Assembly (NCBI GenBank): GCA_013396525.1
Contig: VWYX01000384.1
Location: 124,001-188,000 of the forward strand
From: Chaetorhynchus papuensis
Taxonomy: Eukaryota > Chordata > Aves > Passeriformes > Rhipiduridae
Direction of reading: 5' to 3'
DNA length: 64,000 nt
Position numbers and translations under genes: made by a program. Shown here piece after piece: positions 38,570-51,400 of this stretch; position 1 is the stretch's first letter, and each line of letters opens with the position of its first letter. The notes beneath the pieces are model-generated. The model worked only from the letters and a program-made list of their open reading frames with translations, had not been told where the DNA came from and did no database searches.

Positions 38570-38652
38570 TTTTTTTTTTTTTTTTGAAAGCAGAGTTATT
38601 TAGCCTAGCTTTTAATATTGGTCCTATACTGCTTTCTAAAAAAAAAAAAAAA
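38570..38652. repeat. Inverted repeat: T16-GAAAGCAG / CTGCTTTC-T-A15
   Basis: The left arm is T16 (38570-38585) plus GAAAGCAG (38586-38593). The right arm is CTGCTTTC (38629-38636), one unpaired T, and A15 (38638-38652). The 8-bp unique part pairs perfectly and the homopolymer arms add about 15 A-T pairs with a one-base bulge; the loop is 35 nt. It can form a long hairpin as DNA or RNA. It may be a small inverted duplication or a miniature element. No target-site duplication or related copy is recognised in this window. Confidence 0.75.
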
Positions 38653-41600
38653 GTTTGAAGCAACGTTGGAATACCCAGAAATAACGCAGTGTTTTTTGCA
38701 TGGCAGCCTACAAATGTGTCCTTATTCTTGGTATGAATATATCCAAATAATAGTAATGGTCTTAGCTTCATATAAAATATCATGTGTTGTTAGCTATAAA
38801 TAAGAGGGTAAAAGGGGGCTCTGATGTGATTCACACTGATTCTTTAATTTAAGGCTGTTGCATTTTTGGAAGGAAAGATACACTATGCATATCAATCTTG
38901 AGGGAAAGAAGCTATATTTGCTGACACTGCTGCTCTAGCTCACAACTTCTAGCTCAACATGTCTGAGGAGATGATGCTCTGCAGGAAACACTGTGAAGTC
39001 AAGCATTTGTAGAAGCCCACAACAAATGCATCTCTGTAGTGTTAAGTATCAGAAGGGAATATTTCCCCTCAAAGGAATTATTTATTGTTCAGTTCCAGGT
39101 GGCTTTCTCAGGTAATATGTCAGGATTCAGACAAGTTGAAAAGTACATGGGTAATTTATGACACCGAATGTGTTGTAGCTAGGAAGGTCAAAGCCATATA
39201 AATTGGGAAAATAAAGAAACCATCCTGAAGAAAATAACATTCATTCTTTTGTGTTAAAAGAAAAAGAAAAAAAAAGGCTTAAAGGCTCTAGGTCATGTCA
39301 CCAAATCCACTGTTATTTCAAATAACCATATAATGAAGATCTCACAAATTGACCTTTCTTACCCTAAAAAAAATTAAATATTCTTTTTCTCCGCTAATAT
39401 GTTATGGAGCTTACTTCAAAAAATTAATTGGATCAGAAAAAAAAAAATCAAATATTTAGAATGCTTCTAATTTTTGCAAAAAATTTACCCTTGACATGTT
39501 TACTCTTGTGCAAACATTGCCCACTAATATCCATGGGCATTTTTGCCTTTTTTGATGTTTTTTCATGCTTCTTCAACTATTACAGCCCATTTCAGCTGTT
39601 TGGTTCATTTTTTTTGTTTGCTTGTTTTGTTTTTTTTTTCATTTTTACCTAAAAAACAAGAGTCATTTGGGCCTTGGGTCTGCACAGGTGTGCACATGTA
39701 CTGGCAGTGGTTGAAAATTTCTTCCCCAGCTCCATAGAAAGTGTAACTCATTCTCCTCTCAAATATTTTTAAGCTAGTTGGTATGCAATTGTTCTGATCT
39801 CAGTTTTTCAGTCCTTTATTGCACCCTTCTAAACCAAGAGCAAGAGGCAACACAGTTCCACTGACTTGCAGAGTCAGTAATTGTTTAATAAACATTAATG
39901 CAGAGAGCAAAACTTTCTGGCTTTTGATATGTATCCAGTATTTCAAGGGGTCTGCTGATAGAGAGGTGATTTGGATGGGACTCTGAAGAAAGGCCATTTC
40001 AGGCACTGATAAGACTGAATTTCTGATCAGTGGAGACACCTTTTTTGAAAATGCCGCAGCTACAGTCCTGGCAACAAGAGGAGTTTCCCCGCTGCTTGTG
40101 CTCATTTAAATGGAATTGATGTTCTGCAGGCCTCACTTTGCCCCTCATCTGGGAGCTAAATGCATTGTCAGACAAGATAGGAACCTGACAACAGCAGTGA
40201 CAGATTTATTCCATTTATTAGGTCAGTTGTCACTCTTTGGCAGCTTTCCCATTCTCATGTTATACTCAGGATTCAAAATAACTAAGGTGGAAGAGAGTAA
40301 TTTGTTTTCAGTATGGATTATGGAGCTGAAATTTTTCACAATCATTCTGTTTGAGATGGATTTGTTTGTCCACTGCACTGATGGTTATACCCTTCTTTCT
40401 TTATTAAGACCAAGAACCTGCAGGTTTGGAGCTTAAGTCCGTTTCCCCTTGACAGCTTTATCTTTCCGTGGGGGCTGAAGTGATACCTTTATCTTTAGCC
40501 CTTAATGGTGCTGTCTGTTTGCCCCACTTTGGGAATAACAGTTTCCAAAGTGACTTTGGAATCAAGCAGTCAGGCAAACAGCCAGTTGATGGCTATCAAA
40601 AACATACAGTCCTGTGTGTGCTGAGACAGACCACGGGGTAAAATTTGCCTTCTTGGGTTGGAATATGAATTAGTCCTGCCACGCGGTTCTACTGATAGAT
40701 TTATAAAACTCGTTTACAGCAAGCTGTATTTTTGGTCCTCTGGAAAGCAGTTCTGAAATCTCACCTATCTGCTGGTAAGACCCGAAATGACGAGGGATCG
40801 TTCATTTACTGTGAGTGTTACCATGCCACTGTCCTATACCGTAGTATTTGCCAGTGTAATCTGCACATTGTGGCACAGGTAGAAATTCAGCCACAGTGCT
40901 GCTCCCTCGAAGGGGGTGCCCGTGTGGGCACCTGCAAACTCAAAGCTGAAGAGAAGTAGGGCCAAGCGCTGCCACTGCTGCCTTGCACTTAAGGGAAAAC
41001 ATTTGGCATTAAGATTTCTTCCAGATAATGGTAGGCTGGCATTTGAGGTACAAACTCCCTTTTTCAGCCCTCCTTGAGTAAAGGCAGGGAAAGCTTTGGA
41101 AAGTGAGAAGTGGAGAATACTGATACTATGAAGTTATGTAACACATCCTTCCTTGCCTGAATACTATGGCATAGTCATTACAGAGAGACCCACACTTTAT
41201 ATCCCTGTTTAGAGAAATCAGTACCAGCTGCAGTGAAATTGCGTTGCAGCTGTAGTGGCAACTTTCACTCAGACCTGCTGTGTTGTTTCATTATAACTCT
41301 TACAGGGGATTTTCTTCTGTTTATTATTTTCTCCCTTGGATATTGCATTTCCATCCTTTACCCTCTTGCATAAAGCAGTGTGGGAATATATTACAAACTA
41401 ATGAATGTTATCAGTATTAACAGTGAATCCTTATCTAATTTTTTCCTTTTTTAAAAAATATTTATTATTATTAGACAGCGTGTATGTTGTGACTGAGCAC
41501 AGGCCATGTGGCACTGTTTACTCTGCTCTGGTTGAGTCTTTTAGAAGTATTAAAAATCTGAAATCAGCATTTAATTTTTTTTCTTTAAGATCTTCTTAAT

Positions 41601-42999
41601 ATAGGCATTTTCACTGTTTCTGCCAGAAAAAGACTAATCAACAATAACAGGAGATAATAAGCAATACTTTAAAAATAATTCAGTTCTACCTGAATTTACT
41701 TTACTGTGTTGTCCGCCTTGCACAATTATGAAATATTTCAGATTATAAAATTCAAAGAAAAAAACCTGTATGTAAAAAATTAATCATAACTTCTCTTTCT
41801 GTAGATGGCTATGGAAACACATATTAACATCACTCCCTTGGAAAAATCCTAGAAATTCAATTTAAATTTGATAGAGAATGATTTCCATTTCATAGGTTCT
41901 TTTTAAATAAACATGTATTGTACAGTAGCAGCTTTTAAAATTCCAGATGGATTAAAAATCCTCTCCTCACACCCTGACCTTGCATTTGTGCACTCACACA
42001 CATGAATTTTTTTAAAAGGGTCATTTTACAAAACTGAACAGAATTTCCCTTGTGCCCCAACCCCTACCACACACACATATCCTGGTTTTAATTTAGTTTT
42101 ATAAAACCAGTCCAGCACTGTCTTCACTCCTCTCTGAGTCTGGGGACTTCTCTTGCCTCCCATCCCACTCATCGCCATGCCAGATTCTCTCACACACTGT
42201 CAGTTTTATCTATTTTGTTTTTCATACGTGGCAGTGTGCTGAGTGGATAAATTAGCACAAACATTGGTATTAGACTCCCCTTGATAACATAAAGGGGGTT
42301 GCAGCTGAAAGGGTTTTTTTCTGTAAGATTCCCAAGGCTCAGAAAAATCCATTTTTATCTGGCTGTCAGACGAGCTCCAGATCTACTGCCCCCAGACATC
42401 AATATCTCAAACACCGTTGCTAAAGAAAAGCCTCCCCTTTGTATCACGAAATTCAGTTTCTGTTGGGTAGGAGGGTGTGGCTCTGGTTGTCTTCCAGAAA
42501 ACAGTTGCCCTCATTTTTGCCAATTTTAGGTGCTTGACAGCATCTTCACAGCCTGGTAAGAGCACACTGAACCAGTATAAAGGCAAGTATAAAGCAAGCT
42601 GATCTTTTATTAAGGGACTGAACTTTGTCTGATTTCCCGTTTTTTTCTTCTTATAAATTAGGAATAATTTTTAAATAATGAAATAATTATTTAAGCAATA
42701 AAAAAGCAAGATTCCTTGTGGTGTCTCTCTTTGGATGGGCAGCAGAAATATGGACCCATGCCAGAGAGGTGCAATTCTCTGCACTTTTATTTCTTCCTTA
42801 ATTCCTTTGTCTCCTTTTGCCCAGGGCAAACATTGCAGATGAAGTTGGATGAAGAAGGTACAAATTCACCAGTCCTTCACTTTCTCAGCTTTCTTCACCT
42901 TGGACCTAGGGGTGACCTAAATGCTATTTGAGAACAGAGTTGGGCTCTGTGTATACACAGCTCACCCCAAAGGATTTTGAATGACACTTTCTCATTCAA
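38653..42999. other. Gene-free unique DNA with enhancer-like patches
   Basis: No gene or transposon is supported. Two stretches (about 40440-40720 and 42230-42470) are of mixed composition, contain rare CpGs and clusters of transcription-factor-like words, and may be conserved non-coding elements; see findings. Several T-runs occur between 39,600 and 39,640. Confidence 0.55.
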
Positions 43000-43326
43000 A
43001 CACCTCCTGACAGGAGGGTGTGGTGAGGTGGGGTCAGTCTCTTTTCCCAGCCAACTAGCAATAGGACAAGGGAAAAGGGCCTCAAGTTTCACCAGGGGAG
43101 GTTCAGATTGGCTATTAGGAAAAATTTCTTCACTGAAAGAGTGGCTAAGCATTGGAACAGGCTGCCCAGGGAAGTGGTGGAGTCACCATGGCTGGATTTT
43201 TTCAAAAAACACATAGAGATGGCAATTTGCCGTATGTTTCAGTGGACATGGTGGTATTTGCTCAAAGGTTGGACCTGATCATCCTGCAGGTCTTTTCCAA
43301 CCTTAATGTGACTATGATTCTATGAG
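43000..43326 (+). mobile_element. CR1 LINE 3' fragment, best preserved copy
   Basis: About 330 bp form a clear plus-strand avian CR1 3' end. In order I see a GAGGTGGGGTCAGTCTCTTT block, CAATAGGACAAGGG, CCTCAAGTTTCACCAGGGGA, the conserved GGAACAGGCTGCCCAGGGAA motif, TGGTGGAGTCACCATGGCTGG, then GGACCTGATCATCCTGCAGG, TCTTTTCCAACCTTAATG and the terminal ATGATTCTATGAG. The copy is 5'-truncated and includes no intact reverse transcriptase; the frames crossing it are accidental. Divergence from the usual CR1 sequence looks moderate. The flanks are unique DNA. Subfamily not assigned. Confidence 0.93.
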
Positions 43327-46300
43327 TCCATGAATGATGCTGTTACTGAAAAATCACACCAAATATTTTGGCATTTTGGGCCAATACCCGAGGTTCAGGT
43401 ATAGAAGAAGTAGCTCAGATGAAAGAATTCTGAGCTGTCTGTTGGCATAGGCAAAATGTGGTAAATAAAATGCAGATTTGAAATTGAAGTGCTTTGCATA
43501 TGCTGTAATAATTCTCAGCTCCTCTGGGAGGAGCTTGTGTGCAAGTTACAGACCAGGTTTTCAGTAGGAAAACATCTCTGCATTATCTGTGTTTAGTACA
43601 ACATTCAACCTCACATAATTCTTAATAGCTTAAAAGAGTCCATTTGGCAAAGCAAAACAAGCATCCAGCTCATACGACTTTTAAGCAACATGTAGTAGAC
43701 TTCTAAATTCCAAGATTTAGCCAGAAAGGCACAACTCCTGTGGTACTGAAAGAGCAGACCAGATGTATGGTTGCACAGTTGACAGCCACTGACTTAAAAA
43801 GAATTCTTTGGTAGAAATTAGAATTTTGCAGTAAAGGTATATGTCTATTATGTTCCCAAGACGGTGGATTGTAATTAATTCTGATTTTAATATGTCCAAA
43901 ATATATTTAAAAATAAGGGAGAAAGTGCTATGTTGTTAGCATAATTTAAGTTATTTATATGAGCACTTGAATTTTTGTGTATGAGGAGCAATCTCAAGCG
44001 TAGAGACACCAAAGATTTTTATTCATTCAACCACATTAAAAAAATCCAAAACATTAACTGATTCTATATAGAAAAATAGTCACATCTTTCAATCAAAATG
44101 ATTGCTAAAAATCATTTTTCTACTGTGACGGAAGAAACACTTGAAAAACTGCTCTCCCAGTCTGGCAGTATATGGTGTCCAAGAGAGCTGACTCACAAAG
44201 CAAAAGCTTTTAACTGAAAGTTTGAAGAAAAACAGTTTTATTTAATTCAGTACTTTTCCATGGAAACTTCATTGTCCTCTGCCCCTGTTGTCAGCAAACA
44301 GATTTGCTGAAACTTTCTAGAGAAATTCAGCCTGAGGCAGACACCTGGTGTTCAAATTGCGAGTGTCCAGTTACAGTTTGGACAGGTAACATGACTGAAG
44401 ATAGAATTTTTAAGTAGAAAACATAAGGCAGATTGTTAAATTGTGCCACTGGCACTAAGTGTAACCTGCACATAGTTAAATGTCAGGAACTCAAAAATGT
44501 GTAACAGGCCTTTATGGTTGCATGGTCAGTAAAATCTGGGCCTTCAGATGGCTGATCTCAGCATTAAGTTTTAATCATCAAATCAAATAGAACAGGCCAA
44601 AGAGCTGGATCACTACTGTCTGACTGGCATTCATCAGCAAATCTGAACAATTTTTGGTGTTTTGCTGAGACATCAGTAGTTTCAGAATGTCGACATTTTG
44701 AATATCCAGATGCTGGCTTGCACAGAAAACACTTTATACTTTTCCCTACTAACACTTTTTTCCGTGTAAGGAATTTCGCTGTCAGATGCTGAACTGCCTT
44801 GAAGAATTATGAATGAAGACAAAGAGCTGTGAAATGTGAAGCTGTTGTCAACACTGCAGAAGTTTGAGAAATTATACATTGGAAAGTGCATGTCAAAATA
44901 AAAGTTATGCCGTGGGAAGGATAGAGGACACGTCATCTCATATGTATTAATATGTTAACTGATGTTGTTCTTTGCTGTTCAAGAAAGGTGCTCAAATTAT
45001 GAAAATTTTCCTTTTTGTTTTTTTTTTAATTTGATTATATATCTTTTCTAAACTATGAGTTTAGTGGTTAAAAGTTGTGAGGGAAAGCAGTTACCAAACA
45101 CTGAGTTGATATGCAACATGTGCAATTCAAATTAGGATTTTTTGGGATTTAAATCTTTAAACTTTTTCCAATATTTTTATTTGAGTCAAGAAAAATATCA
45201 TCCACATCACTTTAAAAGAATAAAAAACTGGTCCCACAAAGAGCTCGAGCAGTCACTGAGATCCATGGAAGCTACTGAATACATTTACTGAAAAATAGGC
45301 CCAGGTTTATTCAGGCAGTCAAGCTGAGATTCATCATACACCACTTTTCCAGTACCTTATCTGTAACATGTGCCTCATAACAGTGTGGATCTTTAAAAGG
45401 GCCCAATAAACCTGAAAAGCTTGAATGAAGCTTGCAGTGGGAAGGTAAGGCTTTGACTGATTACAATGAAAGTCAAGAAAAAAACCCCAAACCCCAACTA
45501 AATCCCCATGTAAACCCGGAGAATTCCAAGAATTACAGCCTAGAAAATATATCTTCTCTTCTAAAGGTAATTACAATGGGGTTTTTTCCCTTATTTTTCT
45601 TTCCCTTTTTTCCCCATTCTTTTAAGGAGTTTGTTGTAAGGACTAGAATCCAAAATCTGTATTCCAGATAGATGTTTGATGTAGATTTGGATGTACTTGC
45701 TCTAATCATTCCATAGGAGTTTGAGTTTGTTGAACTCTCTTGGCACAGATATTGATTTTGGTAAAGAACAGAAAGTCTTTACTGCTTTTCACTGACAATG
45801 AGAATGCTTTTCCCACTTCATGATGAGAGCTGCTCCAGATGCCCAAACATACCTAAGTCACTAGTTGAGTGCCTTTGGATTACTCACTCAAAAAAGAATT
45901 GTTGTCACTCAAGAATCTCATTCAAAACCTGTGGAAATTAATAAAAAAGATTCTTCTGACTCAACTTGAATCCTGGTCCAACATCAACATAAGTTAATGG
46001 GCCAGCTCACCCAAGTGAGCGTTACAGGATCAGACCTTGTAGGAGTATTTATTCTTTATTATAAATGCAGTGTAAATAGATCTGGGTTTGATGTCTTACA
46101 AGAAGGATGAAGGCAGTAAAAGGATAATTTTTAAGTCTTACCAAAAATGTAGAAGCAGCCATATTTCTATGCCATAGAAAATTCAAAACTTGATTACATC
46201 CTGTCCAAATGCAACCTAATTCCTATTAGGAAACATTTGTTTCCAACAAATAGACAAACCATTTTTGTGACATACTTGCTACTTATTTATACTTTTTTTA

Positions 46301-47885
46301 AAATCACAGCTTCATTAACTTTGCCTTTGTTTGAATTCCTCTGTGCTTGCTGTTATCCTGTTGCTCTGGCTTCACAGGTAATTTTCAGTTAAAGTACGAC
46401 TCTACAGTCAGGAATTCTTGCTGGGTTTGTACTACTAAGGGCAAGGGGACATCCCTGGCTATAGATCTAAAATATTAAAATGGTCTCTAGCCCAGTACTG
46501 GTCTGAGAGAGCAGGAGCTGAAATTTAACACAGATCAGGACTGATTCCCAGTAAGAGGTTTGTAAGCATGCAGTGTAGGCTGAGAGTGTAAAAGCAAAGG
46601 CACAGGCCAGCTGACGGCAGATCTCACAGTGCTGTCAGTGAAACCCCAGCAGACCCGGTCCCAGGTAAGAAATTCAGGACTTGCATAGGAAATCATGGAG
46701 GAAGCAGCTGCCAGGTTTGGTGGGAGACAAGAGAGAGAGGGAGAAACTCTCTGCCAAACTCAGATCCACACCATATTTTGCTGCAGAGGATGTGCTGTGC
46801 AAGCAGTTGTTACAAGCATAAAAACATCCAAATTTGTCAGAAAATTTTCATTAGCAGGCATGCACTGAGCTCGTTTTGCATCTGGAATCTATCAGGCTTC
46901 ACAAGAAAGTTATGTGTCATATTTAACCTTCAAGTAGTGACTGATCTTCATAGCTGAAATCTCAGGGGACAGGCTTGTGAAAGCTGACAGCATGAAAGTC
47001 AGTAGTCCAGCTTTTCTTTAAAATGCATTTTAATGGGAAGTAATTCCATTAGACAAGTCAAACTAGACTCAATTAAACTGTTGGAAACCTGGAAAACCAG
47101 ATACCTTGCTAATAAACATCAGCTACATTATTCTAATTTATCTAGGAGTAATGGGATAATGATTGCCCCTGGAAGAGGCTACACAATGCCACGATCCAGA
47201 GAGTAATGAAACACAAAAGCAAAAGGGTTGTTGTTAGATTATCCTACATTAAGCTTACAAATGAATCACTATATTCTGAAGTTAAGTCTGTGTCTTCCTG
47301 TTTAACAGAAAATACATATTTTGTTGTGAAAAATGCAGAACTTCATCCAGAATGTCTTAATTGGAAAGAAAATGTGAGGATTCATGACTACAAATAGTGA
47401 TAACTTAAAGTGACAGAACACAGAAATCCATACTGTTGAAAACATACTGTATGTTCTCTGCAAATGATGAATGCTTTGCTCCATAGTGACACTTGGCAAA
47501 AGTCAGTGGAACTGTTTCAGAACTTGAAATTGAGCATTTCTTTACCCACAGAAGTATGGGAGCTCTTATAGTAAATCTTGTCTCACCTGTTTCTTTGAAT
47601 CACGGCAGAATGGATCCAAAATTCAAACTTCCCAACTCTGTATGTTCTTCTAGAAGAGAGTCCCAAGCACAGATGCAAGTGCCATAAATAAAAGTCCTTT
47701 TCAGTCACATAGGAATATTTGCAGATGGATTAACCTATTTTGTTAAAAATAGGCTGATGATTTGCATATTAACCCATTCTTGGATCTTCCTTCTTGGAAG
47801 TGTGGACAGAATGATTTTAAATGATTAAACAATTAATTAATTAAACAATTTTAACACTAAAGACCTGCCTTCACACTTATTTTCA
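43327..47885. other. Gene-free unique DNA
   Basis: No gene is supported. A good-looking splice donor (CAG/GTAAGA at 46662-46670) has only a short open frame before it and no convincing acceptor, so I do not call an exon. A short TTAATTAATT-type AT-rich patch lies at 47826-47856 next to the pentanucleotide array. Confidence 0.65.
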
Positions 47886-47948
47886 CTCTTCTCTTCTCTT
47901 CTCTTCTCTTCTCTTCTCTTCTCTTCTCTTCTCTTCTCTTCTCTTCTC
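47886..47948 (+). repeat. (CTCTT)n pentanucleotide array
   Basis: About 12.6 nearly perfect copies of CTCTT span 63 bp. The plus strand is pure pyrimidine over the array and continues T/C-rich (with an interrupting G) to about 47970. The unit has mirror symmetry, so the tract can in principle form a triplex (H-DNA). Such arrays are polymorphic in length. No gene is adjacent. Confidence 0.95.
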
Positions 47949-49559
47949 CTTTGTTTTCTTTTCCAATCCTAGGTTGTTTGAATACACAATAATTAATTTA
48001 TCAAATTTTTCAGTAGCATAAACAAATTCAAGAGTGAAGCATAAAAGCTACAGGGATACAAAGTCAAACTGTAGGACAGAGATTGCCAGATTGTGAAAAG
48101 TTTAGGTCACGTGTTTCAAGACAGAAAGCCAATGTCCCTTTTATACAGCAAAAGGAAATAATGTTTACATTTTAGATTTTTAAACTTATTTCCCCCTTAA
48201 GTTTCTTAATAATGGATGAACTTTCAGGTTATGAAATATTAATTCATTAAACAAGGATATCTAGAGTCTGAAAGCTTCACTTTTGATCTTGTTCTCCAGA
48301 CACAGCTTTCCTGTTTTTCTAAATTTGATCCCATAATAAAAAAGACCATCTGCTTTTTTCTTTTCATACCTTCTTATGTTTGTTAAACCAAGGGACTCAT
48401 CCAAGTGATTGCATATGAGCATATAATGTTTTGTGAACAAGAAAAATACAGTCTTATAGTAGTGCTTAGAATATGGCAGGTGCATTGTTCTGATTTGATA
48501 AAACCAGTTGCTTGTTTCTGGCATTTAACATTGAACCATGGGCAGAATATGATGTTCTAATTATCAACCTTCATATTAAAACTATTAATGCTGAATATCC
48601 GTAACTCACCTGAATACACAGTGATTTTTCTGTTCTATTTCTTCTCCAGTTCTTCTTGCATGCTTGAGTGCGATTAGGCAAGATATGACCACATTCTAAG
48701 AAACAATCTGTTCTTCAAAGTGATCATGGTCATTGGTCAAAGGAATGTCAGATAAGTGGATATTTGTGCAAAAAATCTTTATTCAAAAAAGAGAAAAATG
48801 CTTGGGAAATGCAGCTAAAATATAAGAGTTTGGATGGAGTGCTCACAGGGATTTGGGCTGATACTGATAAAGGATTAAACGTCACTATGGTGCCACTCTA
48901 GGTTCCTGGCTTACTGTGTAGCATTTTTGCTATTCACTTGAGCATTTGTATATCTTATACACAGGACAGAAAGGGTGCTGCATTGGTACAGTCAACATTC
49001 TGAGGGAGGAACACCTGAGCCACCCCACAAGACATGCTGTAGAAAACCATTCAACACTTCTGTGTGTACATTGCTTTTTATAGTTATACAAGAGGTGTGT
49101 GTTAGACTTTTCAAACAAATCAGTGACCTCTACAAACTTATGTAATGGTCTTATACTTTTAAGATTTTTACCTAGATGCTAAAAGTTTGATGTGGAAAAT
49201 TTTCAGCTTAAATCTCTTCCATCCCAAGAAACTCTACTAACAACACGTAAGAGCCAAAGCCTAAAGATTATTTCTTGAAGTGGGACAACTCTGCTGAGAA
49301 TTTCACCAAGTTCAAATACAGGAAGTCAAAACAGAGGGGCTTAATTCAGAATTCACTCTCTGAGGAGAGATGTGAGCACTAAGATGCTATTCATAAACTT
49401 TGTGTTAAAGCATCACCAGACAAAGTGTGTAAAGTGTAGAAATGATTGTATGGAGCACTGGATTCCCTTCCCTGTGGCATGTCCTGACCACTTGGATTTA
49501 AGAGCCTGTATTCCACCCAAGCTGCATATTAGGATTGTAAGTGCCTGGCTGGATCTCAT
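47949..49559. other. Gene-free unique DNA
   Basis: Ordinary AT-rich sequence with no gene or interspersed repeat that I can support. Frames are under 90 codons. Confidence 0.65.
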
Positions 49560-49860
49560 CCCTAACCTGGGGTTGTGATGTTATTAGCTCGAGCCTGCGC
49601 TGCCTGGAGTTCTCTGCCAGATCCCTCTCCTTTCCCGTTCCAAACACACGAATGACACATGCGTGCTCTGCGGTTTGGCAGCAATTTCAGCCTGAGTCTG
49701 AGCCAGGAACACAAACTGTGCTTGAGACACCTCCACATGCCACTGGTTACCTGGCTCAGGGCCAGCTGGGCTGGAGCCACAAAACTCTTGAGGTGGCTGT
49801 GGGGAGCAAAGGATCCCACCTCGGTGCAGAGGGGTTCAGGTTTGGTGTCAACTCTAAAGT
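49560..49860. other. GC- and CpG-enriched segment, unidentified
   Basis: About 300 bp are clearly richer in G+C than the flanks and carry about seven CpGs, unusual for this window. Overlapping frames of roughly 107-121 codons are open on both strands, as expected from GC-rich DNA with few stops. I recognise no protein motif. It could be an unrecognised repeat (for example an LTR piece), a small regulatory island, or an exon; I cannot choose. Confidence 0.35.
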
Positions 49861-51160
49861 GTAATCTTAGTCCCATTGTAATTAACAACAAAACTTCCAT
49901 TGAATCAGAAAGATTAAAATTACCCACACAACACTATGGAGTAATAGACAAGAATCCATCAGCTTGGGCTTTGAATTGTTGCTATATCATTTGTAATGCA
50001 GTGGCTCAAGGCTGGTGGGCATAAATCAGACTTTTGTTTGTGTGGTACATTTTGAAAGATGCCTTAAAAACACAGGATAAATTCTTCCTCTTCCTAATGC
50101 ATCACAAACACTTATCTCCATTTTAATGTGGTTTATCGGTGTCAGTAATCTGTTGAATGTGCAAATCAAGAAATGGAACAAAAACTAGGAAAGGTGAAGG
50201 CATGTGAAAAGTTGCTTTACCTTTTTGTGAACTCTGTTTCATCAACTTCATTTATATGGTTGTCCTTGGGCCTAATTCAATGCAGAGAAGTGAAGTAATA
50301 TTGCTAGATGTCTGTAAACCTCAGGGAAATCCTCTATTAAGGGAATAATGGCTCTGAAGGGAATATCAGGCTTTATTGTTACTCTACTTCTTGAACACCA
50401 TGTTCCTGAAGTCCCAAGCAGCATCAGCATGCAGGATTTTATTCACTATATCAGGATTGGCTAGACAACTTGTTTATTCTTTACAGACCTGCACTATAGT
50501 AGTCTGTTGAATTTCCATTTCAGGAGAATTATTTTTCTGCTGCAGAATTCGTCCAGTGCAAAAGGACAAACATTTCCAAAGGCTCAAACCTTGAGGGAGA
50601 AGACACAGAATTAGGGCTTCTACAATCGATATTGACAGTGCTGCCCTAGCCTACAAGACAAAGAAGTTTAAGAGCCTCTCTAGACCAATTCAGAGGACAG
50701 AAAGGCAGATTTTTATTTCCAAAATGGTAATTCAGACAAAAAAAGATATTTTATATTTTCATTTTCTGCATCCCAGCCTAATGCTTCACACTTTGAAATA
50801 CAGGGACTTCAAATGTCTTCATAACAATCTTTTGAAAAACATATTTCACCTTTAAAATTATTTCAGCATCTTCATTTTTTTCAACACAGGTACTCTTACA
50901 TGTCAAATATTTATCACATCTAAATAAAAAAATTGATAACTTTGTACAGCACTTTTATGCATTTCAGTTCATCCAGATATTTCTTCAGCATGGACAGCTT
51001 TATTGTACAATACATAATGCATAAATGTAATGTTTATTAACAGACTGAGACCAAAATCCGGATTTTTGTGTTAGTTTCAAATACCAGAGATGTCCTCTAT
51101 TTCAATTCACATCTGTACTGTTTGAAATTCAATTAGGTACTGATCAGAATAGAAATACGT
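49861..51160. other. Gene-free unique DNA
   Basis: AT-rich unique DNA. Nothing beyond short A/T runs and random frames is seen. Confidence 0.65.
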
Positions 51161-51400
51161 TAGGAGGCCTTAAAGACAGCTGGACAAGGACTTTTTGCAA
51201 GATCAAGAAATGACAGGAGAAGGAGGAATGGCTTTAAACTGAAAGGGGGTAGGTTTAGATTAGATGTTAGGAAGAAAACCTTTATTGTGAGGATGATGAG
51301 GCCCTGGCACAGGTTGCCAGAGAAGTCGTGGATGCCCCATCCCTGGAAGTGCTCAAGGCCAGGTTGGACGGGCCTTGGAGCAGCCTGGTCTGGTGGAAGG
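51161..51400 (+). mobile_element. CR1 LINE fragment lacking its 3' end
   Basis: About 240 bp match the 3' region of an avian CR1 in plus orientation: GGAGGCCTTAAAGACAGCTGG, GGACTTTTTGCAAGATCA, GGAATGGCTTTAAACTGAAA, TTAGATTAGATGTTAGGAAG, CTGGCACAGGTTGCCAGAGA, GTGGATGCCCCATCCCTGGA, AAGGCCAGGTTGGACGGG and TGGTCTGGTGGAAGG. The match stops there, before the usual GTGTCCCTGCCCATGG and terminal ATTCTATG. CR1 copies normally lose the 5' end, so loss of the 3' end implies a later deletion, insertion or rearrangement. A C-rich block follows directly. A 186-codon minus-strand frame crosses this copy but has no recognised domain. Confidence 0.88.

Noticed and set aside
46600..46675. Exon ending at the CAG/GTAAGA donor at 46662-46670
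   Set aside because: The in-frame sequence upstream hits a stop after about 24 codons and there is no convincing acceptor between.
47880..47975. CRISPR-like array at the CTCTT repeat
   Set aside because: It is an uninterrupted microsatellite without spacers, in a vertebrate genome.
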